Translations under genes and position numbers: made by a program
Shown here: one piece after another, positions 52,001-57,589 of the stretch
Layout: the number at the start of each line of letters is the position of its first letter
Position numbering within the stretch: position 1 is the stretch's first letter
Notes under the pieces: generated by a model
Told to the model about the DNA's origin: nothing
The model's input: only the letters and a program-made list of their open reading frames with translations
The model's database searches: none
Assembly: GCA_022410635.1 (NCBI GenBank)
Contig: JAJVDF010000859.1
Span: 81,795 to 145,794 of the forward strand
DNA length: 64,000 nucleotides
Direction: 5' to 3'
Origin: Tretioscincus oriximinensis
Lineage: Eukaryota > Chordata > Lepidosauria > Squamata > Gymnophthalmidae

Positions 52001-52279
52001 ATCAAAATAAAAAATAGAATCAGAAAAAAATGTTATTCTTCCTCAGCCATCCCCACTGAGCTTTATTCTGCGTTATATCTTAGCTTGGCCATCAGCATGC
52101 CAGTATAGACCAATTTCGAGCTATAAAGCTCAGTGTGGGGCTGGGCCACAGCTAACGTTTGGTAAAAAGACCAAAATACACCATTGTACTGCACCGTTTT
52201 CATGACTGCGCAGTAATGAAGGTCTGTCCAACTTCTCTCTTAATCTTGGCGAATCTCCTCTTTTCTCTGAATGGATCAT
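18892..52279 (-). CDS. MPP4: MPP4 (MAGUK p55 subfamily member 4), complete, 20 coding exons
   Basis: Membrane-associated guanylate-kinase scaffold, concentrated at photoreceptor synapses and known to bind PSD95/Veli3 and CRB-complex proteins (family knowledge). Twenty exons join in phase to 1899 nt, 632 residues plus stop; human MPP4 is 637. Order: L27 region (about 29-135), PDZ (about 153-238), SH3 (247-312), HOOK linker with an acidic microexon cassette (313-372), guanylate-kinase-like domain (about 422-615) and a C-terminus [14 protein letters not shown]. The GuK loop reads [10 protein letters not shown]: the P-loop Lys of true guanylate kinases is absent, as in other MAGUKs, so it is a binding module. 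Similarity to human MPP4 (recalled) is high in every exon except the first. MPP3, MPP6 and MPP7 fit clearly worse in the SH3 and C-terminus. Confidence 0.97.
19573..19770. mobile_element. Fold-back element with ~45-bp inverted ends (CCCAGAAGCAGGAA family)
   Basis: Left arm TAGCCCAGAAGCAGGAAC .. TTAATGCTGTATTCTAGAC and right arm (complement) AGCCCAGAAGCAGGAAGTG .. TTAATGCCGTATTCCAGAC are imperfect inverted copies of about 45 bp. TA lies at both ends. Related pieces occur near 3220-3360, 24735-24925 and possibly 59460-59560. Confidence 0.7.
20068..20202 (-). CDS. MPP4: MPP4 exon 19
   Basis: 135 nt, phase 0 to 0, acceptor CATTTTCAG and donor AAG|GTAAGA. It reads [20 protein letters not shown] then [20 protein letters not shown], the GuK core (human ..THELKPYVIFIKPSNMRC). 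Confidence 0.96.
20312..20368 (-). mobile_element. LINE 3'-UTR scrap
   Basis: The plus strand reads GAACATAAGAAGAGCCCTGC and GCCCATCTAGTCTAG, the complement of the 3' tip of the CR1/L2-clade LINE found at 37.6 and 48.8 kb. Confidence 0.7.
20466..20574 (-). CDS. MPP4: MPP4 exon 18
   Basis: 109 nt, phase 2 in and 0 out, acceptor after TGCATGTGAAG and donor CAG|GTGAGT-like. It reads [19 protein letters not shown] then [12 protein letters not shown], the GMP-binding-type part of the GuK domain (Y..GEY..N/HLYGTS). Confidence 0.96.
20618..20880. repeat. Interspersed repeat (CCGCCCTATACTGTACCTGAAGG type)
   Basis: TTTATTTACATTTCTATACC .. GAAGGTCTCAGGGTGGCTTA is followed by a low-complexity A-rich stretch and by GACAATTCCATAGTCTGGGG. 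The first part recurs at 19440-19550 and resembles short pieces near 25740 and 50760. This pattern is common in lizard genomes, but I cannot name the family. Confidence 0.5.
21703..21796 (-). CDS. MPP4: MPP4 exon 17
   Basis: 94 nt, phase 1 in and 2 out, acceptor TCTAACCAG and donor CACAG|GTTGGT. It reads [20 protein letters not shown] then [10 protein letters not shown], the TTR..R..E.NGx-YHFVS signature of GuK domains. Confidence 0.95.
22575..22730 (-). mobile_element. Squamate tRNA-derived SINE (type B), truncated
   Basis: Plus strand GCTTTTGTTGCTTTCTCCAC, AACAGACACCCTGTGAAATA and CTGTGACTGGCTCAAGGTCA match the type-B body at 10134-10386. The tRNA head is largely lost. Confidence 0.8.
22830..22910 (-). 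CDS. MPP4: MPP4 exon 16 (degenerate P-loop)
   Basis: 81 nt, phase 1 to 1, acceptor CCCTTCAG and donor CCAC|GTACGT. It reads [20 protein letters not shown] then FQSAVP. In catalytic guanylate kinases the loop is GxxGxGKS/T; here V-N replaces K-S/T, as expected for MPP4. Confidence 0.95.
23122..23350 (+). mobile_element. tRNA-derived SINE (type A-related), diverged
   Basis: GAGGCACGGTGGTACAGAGT, GCCCTGTGTTGGCC, GGTGAGCATC and GTAAGCTACTTTGAACCCCT follow the order of the type-A SINE, but the CAAGAAATTGCAAC segment is missing. It ends in a TTCC/T-rich tail. Confidence 0.7.
23996..24166 (-). CDS. MPP4: MPP4 exon 15
   Basis: 171 nt, phase 1 to 1, acceptor TTTTATTCAG and donor GTAG|GTAAGA. It reads [17 protein letters not shown], then [20 protein letters not shown], the basic HOOK end and the first GuK strand. 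Nearly identical to human [12 protein letters not shown] and [10 protein letters not shown]. Confidence 0.96.
25474..25515 (-). CDS. MPP4: MPP4 exon 14 (HOOK cassette)
   Basis: 42 nt, phase 1 to 1, acceptor CATTACAG and donor ATTA|GTACGT. It reads [13 protein letters not shown] (human KEEFVGYGQKFFI). It can be skipped without changing frame. Confidence 0.9.
26369..26574. mobile_element. TA-flanked fold-back element, copy C
   Basis: Left end TA|GGCTGACCAGATGACC, right end GGTCAGCC|TA, with arms GGGGTGTCTCCCAG and CGGGAGGCACCCCC converging on an A/T-rich centre. Same family as 16131-16337. Confidence 0.8.
27055..27229. mobile_element. TA-flanked fold-back element, copy D
   Basis: The shortest clean copy. 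Ends TAGGCTGACCAGATGACC and GGTCATCTGGTCAGCCTA, arms with GAAAACCCGGTTTTGGGGTG and AAACTGGGTTTCCACCCC. Confidence 0.8.
28020..28034 (-). CDS. MPP4: MPP4 exon 13 (15-nt microexon)
   Basis: 15 nt between acceptor ATGCATCAG and donor GAAG|GTATTT, phase 1 to 1. It reads E-ELKE with flanking codons and fits human SEELSED. Its length, phase and protein fit support it despite the small size. Confidence 0.75.
28344..28867. mobile_element. TA-flanked fold-back element interrupted by a CR1 fragment
   Basis: Opens TAGACTGACCAGATTTTC and closes GGCCATCTGGTCAGCCTA, the variant ends also seen at 44462 and 46946. Between them sit an (AAT)n run and a CR1 3' fragment (28505-28790). The CR1 probably jumped into the older element. 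Confidence 0.65.
28505..28790 (+). mobile_element. CR1 LINE 3' end
   Basis: Contains AAACTTTCTAACAGTAAGGG, CCAGTGGAACAGTGTGCC, GAGGTGGTCAGTTCGCCTTC and the tip GGACCCGATGACCCTGGAGG .. CCAACTCTATAATTCTATG, the textbook CR1 3' end with its ATTCTATG motif. It is distinct from the TATGTTC-ending LINE elsewhere in the window. Confidence 0.9.
29619..29639 (-). CDS. MPP4: MPP4 exon 12 (21-nt microexon)
   Basis: 21 nt between acceptor GATTTAAAG and donor TCTG|GTACGT, phase 1 to 1. With its flanking codons it reads D-EETFES-E, identical to human DEETFESE. Confidence 0.88.
29792..30010 (+). mobile_element. tRNA-derived SINE (type A), 3' truncated
   Basis: Head GGCACAAATGGCGCAGTTGC (A-box region), body GAGCACCTTCTACTATCC, AAGAATTGCAAGAAATTGCA and GGAACCACCGCAGTCTGG. 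Stops near AAGATAGAATGTAAGC. Confidence 0.85.
31368..31510 (+). mobile_element. Probable hAT element left end
   Basis: CAGGGGTGGGGAACCT is a common hAT terminal sequence, followed by a G/C-rich segment. No matching right end was found within a few hundred bases, so it is a fragment. Confidence 0.4.
31611..32010 (-). mobile_element. tRNA-derived SINE (type A) with (GGAGAA)n tail
   Basis: A pure run of about 15 GGAGAA units (31611-31702) is the tail of a minus-strand type-A SINE, whose body (CTCAAAGCGGCTTATAAGGG, CAGTCAGTTGCAATTTCTTG, GGGCTTCAAAAACCCC) and head run to about 32010. It lies about 100 bp from MPP4 exon 11. Confidence 0.87.
32108..32146 (-). CDS. MPP4: MPP4 exon 11 (HOOK cassette)
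   Basis: 39 nt, phase 1 to 1, acceptor AACCTACAG and donor ACAG|GTAACT. It reads [12 protein letters not shown], closely matching human DDMKIDEKCVEA. The human SISMEEE residues just upstream have no counterpart found here. Confidence 0.9.
34370..34434 (-). CDS. MPP4: MPP4 exon 10
   Basis: 65 nt, phase 2 in and 1 out, acceptor CTCTATTAG and donor ATAC|GTGAGT. It reads [20 protein letters not shown], nearly identical to human MPP4, and starts the HOOK region after SH3. Confidence 0.96.
35450..37600 (+). mobile_element. CR1/L2-clade LINE, decayed reverse transcriptase and 3' UTR
   Basis: The most complete LINE in the window. It starts in the endonuclease-RT linker ([20 protein letters not shown]), then RT blocks [34 protein letters not shown], the catalytic FADDTKL near 36645, [39 protein letters not shown], the conserved tail and a 3' UTR ending CTTCTTATGTTC. 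Stops and frameshifts occur, and the segment between VPRGS and the FADD block is deleted, so it is dead. It lies in MPP4 intron 9, antisense to the gene. Confidence 0.93.
37824..38483. mobile_element. hAT-type non-autonomous element with perfect 8-bp target duplication, copy 1
   Basis: The termini TAGGGTTGCCATA and TATGGCAACCCTA are a perfect 13-bp inverted repeat. GTTACAGA flanks both sides (37816-37823 and 38484-38491), an exact 8-bp target duplication. The interior has a CACACGAACG-rich tandem repeat and a GC-rich fold-back half. 660 bp, non-coding, 236 bp from MPP4 exon 9. Family name unknown to me. Confidence 0.88.
37860..37995 (+). repeat. Tandem repeat inside hAT element
   Basis: Two to three ~50-bp units built from GTGCAAACACAYGAACGCRT and GTGCACACACACGAACG. 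Alternating purine-pyrimidine and CpG-rich. Confidence 0.7.
38720..38916 (-). CDS. MPP4: MPP4 exon 9 (SH3 domain)
   Basis: 197 nt, phase 0 in and 2 out, acceptor TTGCAACAG and donor AGAG|GTAAGA. It encodes the whole SH3 core: [44 protein letters not shown] and [12 protein letters not shown]. The ALYDY-like, WW and P.N elements are all present. Confidence 0.97.
38917..42314. other. MPP4 intron 8
   Basis: A C/T-only tract dominates about 39205-39465. A (GAT)n run is at 40060-40075 and a fold-back element at 40953-41106. The rest is AT-rich unique sequence. Confidence 0.55.
40953..41106. mobile_element. Fold-back element related to 10782-10950
   Basis: Ends CTGTCCCCACTGAGCCTTAT and the complement of AGAATAAGGCTCGGCGGGGA form an imperfect inverted repeat of about 25 bp. 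The interior shares GAGCTTGCCATCTACA-like blocks with the 10.8-kb element. Confidence 0.65.
42315..42386 (-). CDS. MPP4: MPP4 exon 8
   Basis: 72 nt, phase 0 to 0, donor ATG|GTAAGA; the acceptor CNCATAG contains an N. It reads [20 protein letters not shown], the last PDZ strand and the linker to SH3. Confidence 0.94.
42787..42872 (-). CDS. MPP4: MPP4 exon 7
   Basis: 86 nt, phase 1 in and 0 out, acceptor TTATAACAG and donor TTG|GTATGA. It reads [20 protein letters not shown] then PEQVIHIL, the PDZ GD.I..VNG and second helix. Confidence 0.96.
44066..44147 (-). CDS. MPP4: MPP4 exon 6
   Basis: 82 nt, phase 0 in and 1 out, acceptor ATATTTCAG and donor AGTG|GTAAAG. It reads [20 protein letters not shown] then GGLADRS, the PDZ carboxylate-binding region. 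Confidence 0.96.
44462..45009. mobile_element. TA-flanked fold-back element, long variant F
   Basis: Starts TAGACTGACGAGATATTC and ends GGGCATCTGGTCAGCCTA. Contains ATTTGCAT and ATGCAAAT in inverted orientation (44514-44539) and two direct repeats of a GTGCCTTCAG-GCTGGCC.. module (about 44690 and 44820). Shares its interior with 46946-47328. Confidence 0.7.
45527..45768 (-). mobile_element. Squamate tRNA-derived SINE (type B)
   Basis: On the minus strand it begins GAGAGCCAGTTTGGTGTAAT, with B-box-like CGGTTCGATTCC, then the shared body and a TATTTGTACTTG-type tail on the plus strand. The best head of the type-B copies. Confidence 0.87.
46057..46188 (-). CDS. MPP4: MPP4 exon 5
   Basis: 132 nt, phase 0 to 0, acceptor TTTTTTTACAG and donor CTA|GTAATG. 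It reads [20 protein letters not shown] then [13 protein letters not shown], the end of the second L27 and the first PDZ strand. Confidence 0.96.
46189..47790. other. MPP4 intron 4
   Basis: Apart from element G at 46946-47328 and a (TTTA)n run near 46320, it is unique AT-rich DNA. Confidence 0.5.
46946..47328. mobile_element. TA-flanked fold-back element, long variant G
   Basis: Ends TAGACTGATCAGGTTTTC and GATTATCTAGTCAGCCTA. It contains a perfect 26-base palindrome (46999-47024) with ATTTGCAT at one end and ATGCAAAT at the other. Several Ns and a C run lie at 47240-47265. Confidence 0.7.
47791..47871 (-). CDS. MPP4: MPP4 exon 4
   Basis: 81 nt, phase 0 to 0, acceptor CATCTGTAG and donor AAA|GTAAGA. 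It reads [20 protein letters not shown] then LRGPHFK, a typical L27 segment. Confidence 0.95.
48120..48197 (-). CDS. MPP4: MPP4 exon 3
   Basis: 78 nt, phase 0 to 0, acceptor ATTCACAG and donor GAG|GTGAGA. It reads [20 protein letters not shown] then RALTHE, within the L27 region. Confidence 0.94.
48652..48865 (+). mobile_element. CR1/L2-clade LINE 3' UTR
   Basis: GACACCAAGGGTATAAATGG, GAGCAACAGGCAGGACTCCT, GAATGCTGGACTAGATGGGC and the tip CTCTTCTTATGTTCTCATGT match the 3' end of the 35.4-37.6-kb LINE. The coding part is missing. Confidence 0.88.
48866..49788. other. MPP4 intron 2, remainder
   Basis: Unique-looking DNA with a poly-T/poly-G run near 49650-49682. No exon or RNA gene is seen. 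Confidence 0.4.
49789..49910 (-). CDS. MPP4: MPP4 exon 2
   Basis: 122 nt, phase 1 in and 0 out, acceptor GTTCATTAG and donor AAG|GTAAGA. It reads [19 protein letters not shown] then [15 protein letters not shown], closely matching human [19 protein letters not shown]. Confidence 0.96.
50012..50440. mobile_element. hAT-type non-autonomous element with perfect 8-bp target duplication, copy 2
   Basis: Same family as 37824-38483: TAGGGTTGCCATATTTTGG at the left, TATNGCAACCTTA at the right, and shared GC-rich interior (TTACATTCCCTGATGCAGCA). AGCCATAA flanks both sides (50004-50011 and 50441-50448), an exact 8-bp duplication. 429 bp, non-coding, within MPP4 intron 1. Confidence 0.87.
50441..52194. 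other. MPP4 intron 1, remainder
   Basis: Contains a CTAT/CATC microsatellite (about 50992-51030) joined to a CACCCTTTAGCCAAAGGTCT-type repeat tail, and a degenerate fold-back near 52044-52150. The rest is unique. Confidence 0.45.
52195..52279 (-). CDS. MPP4: MPP4 exon 1 coding part (start codon)
   Basis: The exon runs from acceptor CTTTCCAG (first base 52301) to donor AACG|GTGCAG. The ATG at 52277-52279 opens [20 protein letters not shown] and ends in phase 1 so that the next codon is Gly. Human MPP4 begins MIQSDKGADPP and also has Gly at this junction. Because there is an acceptor upstream, at least one non-coding 5' exon must exist. Confidence 0.85.
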
Positions 52280-52754
52280 TTGCACTGCAAATATCACAAA
52301 ACTGGAAAGGAAGCAAAAAGCAATGAACAGCAGTCAGCATTTGGCCGGACAGTTGAATGGAAAATCTTAGTCCACATCTATATGTGATACCCCCTCCCCC
52401 CGACACACACACACACACCGCTTTAAGAGCTTGGTTATGGGGGACCTGCCTCACATAATTGTAGGTAGTACTGGAAAGGGCTGGCATGACACTTTTGGGC
52501 TAGAATGTTTCTGGAGTTTTCACAGCATGGTGTCCAATCTTTGTGCAATGATGGCACTTTGTGGACATAGTCTGGGGAAGACCTTCTGAGACTTCCAGTC
52601 CTGTTCTTTAGTGAGAACAGAAACTGGGAGAGCAATCAGCTCGGTTTCCCACTTGATTTAATTTGCATTTCTTCCAGTCAAATTTACACTAGAAAAAGGA
52701 ATGCTCATTTTTTTTAAAGAAAAGGCTGAGAAAACTCAAATGTTAAAAGTAAAG

Positions 52755-52965
52755 ATTTCCTCCCTTAAATACCCCAGACCTGGCAACAAAGAGAACCTCT
52801 GGCAGCAACCAATGACAGAAGAGATACAGTCAGTTTGCAAACTAGGATTTATGACAAGGTTTCCTGGGAAATGTAGGCAAATTCATAGAGAGGAAGATCA
52901 ATCACTTAAAGATCCTTTATAGCAGAAATAGTGTTACAAAAGGCAGCTGTCTGGATGCACCTACA
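52755..52965 (+). repeat. Interspersed repeat shared with 18335-18530
   Basis: GGCAACAAAGAGAACCTCTG, TTTCCTGGGAAATGTAGGCA and AATAGTGTTACAAAAGGCAG parallel the copy beyond the MPP4 3' end, in the same orientation. This copy lies about 450 bp upstream of MPP4 exon 1. Confidence 0.55.
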
Positions 52966-53175
52966 ATTTATTTATTTATTTATTTGTACTTATATCCCAC
53001 CCTATACCCGAAGGTCTCAGGGCGGGCAACCATACAGTGGCACACATAGCTTTTGTTGCTTTCTCCACAACAGACACCCTGTGAAGTAGGTGGGGCTGAG
53101 AGAATGCTAATGAACCGGGAGACTCCCAGATGCGAGTCCAACACTCTAACCACTACACCAAACTGGCTCTCAATA
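52966..53175 (-). mobile_element. Squamate tRNA-derived SINE (type B)
   Basis: (TTTA)n at 52966-52986, then GTACTTATATCCCACCCTAT, GCTTTTGTTGCTTTCTCCAC and the tRNA-like head ending CTACACCAAACTGGCTCTCA (plus-strand sense). Confidence 0.86.
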
Positions 53176-54091
53176 TAGTGAAACTTTAGAAACACTTGTT
53201 AAATACAACAGTTTCTGACAGCTTTTGAAAACGTTGCAAAGCAAAATGCTGTAGAATTCAATGGGCACACATGTGTTTTTAAACCATCCTCAATCCTGAA
53301 GATCTGGAGTAAACCAGAACAACACCCACCACACCACTCATCCCTCATTTAGTCTGATTTAGTTCAATTCTTCTGGACTGGTGATGGTTTAAAAGCATGT
53401 GTGTGACTAGGTCCTTAGATGTACTTGTGAATGATATGGTGAAATACTGTTAATGGAATCCTGTTAATGCTCTTTTCAAGAGCAACATTTATTCCAAAGC
53501 ATTCACAAACTGTAGTTTGTTATTCAAAATGAAAGTAGGAAAATATCTTTTAGCCAAGAATATAAATATTCATGCTTTAACTATCTTGAGATTAATACTT
53601 TCTGGAATGCTTGCAAAATGAACACTACTGTACAATTCTTGTCTTAGAACAATATAGTTACTCATCCGTGGATCGCCAAACCTCCCTCAAGAAACCTTTA
53701 CAGAAAACCAAGAATAACAGGAAGGTGAAATTAGGACAGTATAACGATTCTAGGCTGTATGAGAAACATGGTATCTTTTCTGACTTCTCTTTTACCCTTC
53801 CTCCAGAACAAACTAGGACAGCTAATATAAAAAATAAAATAAAATAAAATTCAACTTACAGAATCTAAACTAGTAGTTACGAGTATCCTTGGCCATATGA
53901 ACCAGGACATTAGAGGACGAATGGAAACATGGACACACACACACACTATTTGAAATAACAGCAGCTATATCAATTACAATACTTTTGGTAATATGAAGGG
54001 ATACAATTTATGAAAATGGAATGCTAAGGGGTACACAAGTAAAAAAAGGTTGGCAACCACTGACCTAAACTATACAGAAGAACCACCATTA

Positions 54092-54621
54092 CAGCATCTC
54101 AATGAATTAGAATATTGTGGAAATGTTATTTCAGTAATTCAATTCAAATACTGAAATTCATACAGGGTGCTTCAAAAAAATGTATACACACTTTGAACTT
54201 CCATACGATGTACAGAATCAGTGGTGACTTGTACTCATTTGTTATTTACGTTTTATTTACATTGGNCTTTAAGCTTTCTAATTTCCTGAAATTTATAAAT
54301 AAATTTTCTATGGAAGTTCACAGTGTGTATACATTTTTTTTGAAGCACCCTGTATATAAATTCATTACATACAGAGTGATCNATTTGATTAGAGTGTGAT
54401 ACTATAAGTCTACAATAGTGAACTTCCTCGCAATATTCTAATTTTCTGAGATATTGACTTTTGCGTTTTCGTTATCTGTAAACTATAACCAACATCAAAA
54501 GAAATGAATGCTTGAAATAGATCACTGTGTGTAATGAATCTATATAAGACTTTCACTACTTGAATTGAATTATTGAAATAAATAAACTTTTCAATGATAG
54601 CCTATTTTTTGAGANGTACTG
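54092..54621. mobile_element. Tc1-like element with long inverted ends, internally deleted
   Basis: The left arm from 54092 (CATCTCAATGAATTAGAATA, ATTTCAGTAATTCAATTCAA, TTCATTACATACAGAGTGAT) is matched on the other strand by the right arm ending at 54621 (ATTTCAATAATTCAATTCAA, TTCATTACACACAGTGATCT). The arms exceed 100 bp once the nested insertion is removed. No transposase remains. The motif resembles Tc1-like elements widespread in fish and amphibians. Confidence 0.7.
54163..54352. mobile_element. Mariner-type MITE nested in the Tc1-like element
   Basis: CAGGGTGCTTCAAAAAAATG at the left and the complement of CATTTTTTTTGAAGCACCCTG at the right, continuing to a ~40-bp inverted repeat (TTGAACTTCCATA / TATGGAAGTTCA). 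TA flanks both ends, as for Tc1/mariner insertions. 190 bp. Confidence 0.82.
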
Positions 54622-54627
54622 CTAGTA

Positions 54628-54900
54628 AAAAGGAAAGTATTTTTTCATCCACAGGGGCCCTGGCTTGTGGAATTTACTTCTAGAAGAGGTGGTGGTAGCT
54701 AGCAGCCTGGATAGCTTTAAGAGAGGATTAGACAAGTTCATGGAAGCCAAGGGTATAAACAGCCACTAAGATGGATATGTTGATACTGCATCTGAGATGG
54801 AGCAACAGGAAGTATTTCCAAAATCCCAGACTGTGCAGGTCGGCCACTGTGTGAGACTAGATGGACCCCAGCCTGATTCAGCAGGGCTCCTCTTATGTTC
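54628..54900 (+). mobile_element. CR1/L2-clade LINE 3' end
   Basis: AAAGGAAAGTATTTTTTCAT, TTCTAGAAGAGGTGGTGGTA, CTAGCAGCCTGGATAGCTTT and the tip CAGGGCTCCTCTTATGTTC. It directly abuts the Tc1-like element. Confidence 0.88.
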
Positions 54901-55670
54901 TAGTAACATTGCTTATAGTATTCTAAGAGCTGTAAAATATACCCTGCATTTCTTTTAATTTCAGCACAGATAAATGAAAAACGGCATGGATCATGCTGTG
55001 GAAAGACTGAATACAGAAGTCTATTCATGATGGCAATAGAAAGCACCTTTTCCTAATAGCTTGCGCAAAGCACGCAAGTTCTATCTATTTTAAGCTGAGG
55101 ATTAAAGACGATAATATATTTTACTATTACAAAGAGGACATCACTGACTCATTCATTATAAAAAGGATGCCATAGAAAAATTAGTATCTAGGCATGGGAA
55201 GGAATAAATAAATAAAAGCAAGAGTAAGCTATTTAGGGCAAAAAATAGGCTAGGAAATTCATACTTCAAGCAGATGCTGAACAATCTGGGTCACTAAAAA
55301 TAGCAAGATCTGTGGAAAGAAGTTTGGTCAGCAGCCTATTCTTCATGAAACATCTGGTAACAAAAAGCTTATTGATAAAATAATTTCACATCCAGAGAAC
55401 CACTTTCTTTCAATCATACAATGTCTAAATCAATTCCATGACATTTGAATCATTTTAGCTAAAAGCAAACAATCACTGTGCCATTCAACTTAACTGAAAA
55501 AACAAAATCCAAATGTTATGGAAGTAGCAGAATACCAACCTGGAGCAAAATTGGCTGGAATTTATCTTCAGGTTTATCAAAGCAACGTAGCAGCCATTTT
55601 CTTCAGTTTGTTCTATAAGCAGTACACTTGTTAGAGCGCAGAAGGAGATGTATTACCTCAATCTTCTTAC

Positions 55671-55776
55671 CAGAGCTGAAGGAATTACTGCCACTTTTAC
55701 TGCTCTTCTCGGATCTAAATTTAGAGCTCGTCTCTTTGTGTCTTCTGCTGTGTTGGATACCGCTAGGAAGTGTTAG
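55671..55776 (-). other. Candidate upstream exon of MPP4 (unproven)
   Basis: The strong acceptor CCTTCGCTATTCCTTTTAG is followed by 106 nt open in one frame (Ser/Lys-rich, no Met) and the good donor TCTG|GTAAGA. It lies 3.4 kb upstream of MPP4 exon 1, which has an acceptor and so needs an upstream exon. It may be a 5' UTR exon. I see no similarity to a known protein. Confidence 0.3.
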
Positions 55777-57099
55777 CTAAAAGGAATAGCGAAGGAAAGG
55801 ATTAAAAGCTCTGCTCAGGGAACACACCAGATGATGTCTAAAAAGATAATGCTGTAAAACAGCAAATACACACTATATGGGAAAGGGTGGGTCATAAAGG
55901 GAGGTAAGAGAGGAGTGGTTTAGAGATGGTGCACCCACACATGGAGCAGCTAATCAGATAGGTCTCAATGCAGAACAATCTTAAAAGCAGAAATGGTATT
56001 CTGGATTTCTTGATTTTTCAACCAACCTTCTACTGATAGACCGGCATGACTCACTATTCAACCGTAATATTGCAGCAGGACCTACCAGATTTTACCCAGT
56101 GATGGAAAGTAAAATAACATGATTTCAGATTCAATCCTTAATAATGGAGTTCGAGAATATCATTATGGCAAAATATCACTGCAATTATATCTCACGTGTA
56201 TGGCACCAGAAGTAAATTTGAAATAAAACTCATGTCGGAATGCAGACCAAGAAATCTAGCAGAAATCTAGTTGTCAAATTGTATACAGTATTACTGCAAT
56301 TAAATTAATTGCACAATAATTAGCTAGCTTTAAAAATTAAATACACAAGTACTTTAAAGTCACAATTATTTTTCGTATTCAATTATCTAATCCTATTTTT
56401 ATAAATTTATATTTCTTGTATTCAACTCTTGGTTGATTGTACAGGCACTTCTAGATGGCTTCCTTGGCAAAGATACAGAAATGGTTTGCTATTGTCTACT
56501 TCCAGGGAGAATCTGGAACATACTTTGATAATTGCACCTGTTCAATATGCCTTTTTTCCACATACATTAAAGCTACTAAACCTGTCCAAATTTTTTGTGG
56601 TAGTTCTATTCCCAGACAGTTTGCTCTAACATTATGGTTGATTCTTGCTGCTATGAAATCTATTAGCCAACATGGTTCTCACTTGATATGTTGCATCATG
56701 GATTTTATCTTCATTATTATCATCAGAAAGCAGAGCCAGTGGTCAGGAAAGAATCATAAACAAGCATCAAAGAAGGCAACAACTTGGCCATACAGGATTT
56801 TAAGGCCTGAGGTAACATAAGCTGTCCTTTTTTTATTATCTGTGTTAGTAAAGTTAGCAATGGATATAATTGCTCCTTTAATCAAATGGAGATAAAACAG
56901 TATGTAAATTTAATCCAATCCACCAAAGAATTCATGAAAATATGAACTAGAAGCATTAGAAGAAATAACTGAGTCTTGATTTTGATTTTTAAAGACTATT
57001 TGAATATAAATTGTTTGCAATATTTGACTCAACACCGACCACAGCAAACATTTAACATAAGAATATTTGGATTTTATTACAATAGAAATATCTGTAGAG

Positions 57100-57228
57100 T
57101 CAGAATATCCAGCAAGGGGGTCTTGTAGCACCTTAAGGATTAACAAGAAAAAGGTAGGCTACTTCTTTAAAATAGACTTGTTTAGTCTCCAAGATGCTAC
57201 AAGACCTTTTGCTAGATATTCTGGACCT
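57100..57228. repeat. Fold-back repeat downstream of ALS2
   Basis: AGAATATCCAGCAAGGGGGT .. CTTGTAGCACCTTA is complemented by AAGATGCTACAAGACC .. TTTTGCTAGATATTCT, giving an inverted repeat of about 35 bp around a short spacer. The AGACTAA / TTAGTCT blocks resemble repeats near 17200 and 43010. Confidence 0.55.
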
Positions 57229-57583
57229 AAACTAACATGACTATTTCCACATTACTACAATGTTCCTGCAACCTTGGTTTATAATACTGCAATGTGAACA
57301 ATCCCATTGGTTGCATAAAAGGAGAGGATGTAAATCTGAAACCAATGACGTTTGATTAAGAATGAAATCCTATAGATTACAATGCTAGAGCAGCTCCAAC
57401 TGGAAAACTACGATCATAGGTGTTTATAAAGTATATGGATTTGGTTGCAAAATAAGAGTCTAATATGTACATTTCTAAAAACGTTTNCTTGATGGGTGTA
57501 GCTCAATTTCCAATGACAGACTAAGAAACAACATCAAAACACCATTTAATTTTATTTTCACAAAACAAATCACAGAATTAGTC

Positions 57584-57589
57584 TTTATT
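57584..57589 (-). terminator. Probable ALS2 polyadenylation signal
   Basis: AATAAA on the minus strand about 1050 nt after the ALS2 stop; another lies 28 nt further at 57551-57556. Assigned by motif and distance only. Confidence 0.45.

Larger units (their letters stand above)
52302..57583. other. MPP4-ALS2 intergenic region and MPP4 5' flank
   Basis: Holds the repeats listed, a candidate upstream exon (55671-55776) and a fold-back at about 57100-57228. The MPP4 promoter should be here but I cannot place it; there is no CpG-rich block, which fits a tissue-restricted gene. Confidence 0.45.

Noticed and set aside
18892..52279. MPP3, MPP6 or MPP7 as the identity of the MAGUK
   Set aside because: The SH3 core, the [10 protein letters not shown] segment, DEETFESE and the QWVPATWI tail fit MPP4, and the neighbours ALS2 and TMEM237 are those of MPP4.
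55671..55776. Calling this a coding exon of MPP4
   Set aside because: It has no Met in the open frame, and a better start exon at 52195-52301 matches the human N-terminus, so it is listed only as a candidate upstream exon.
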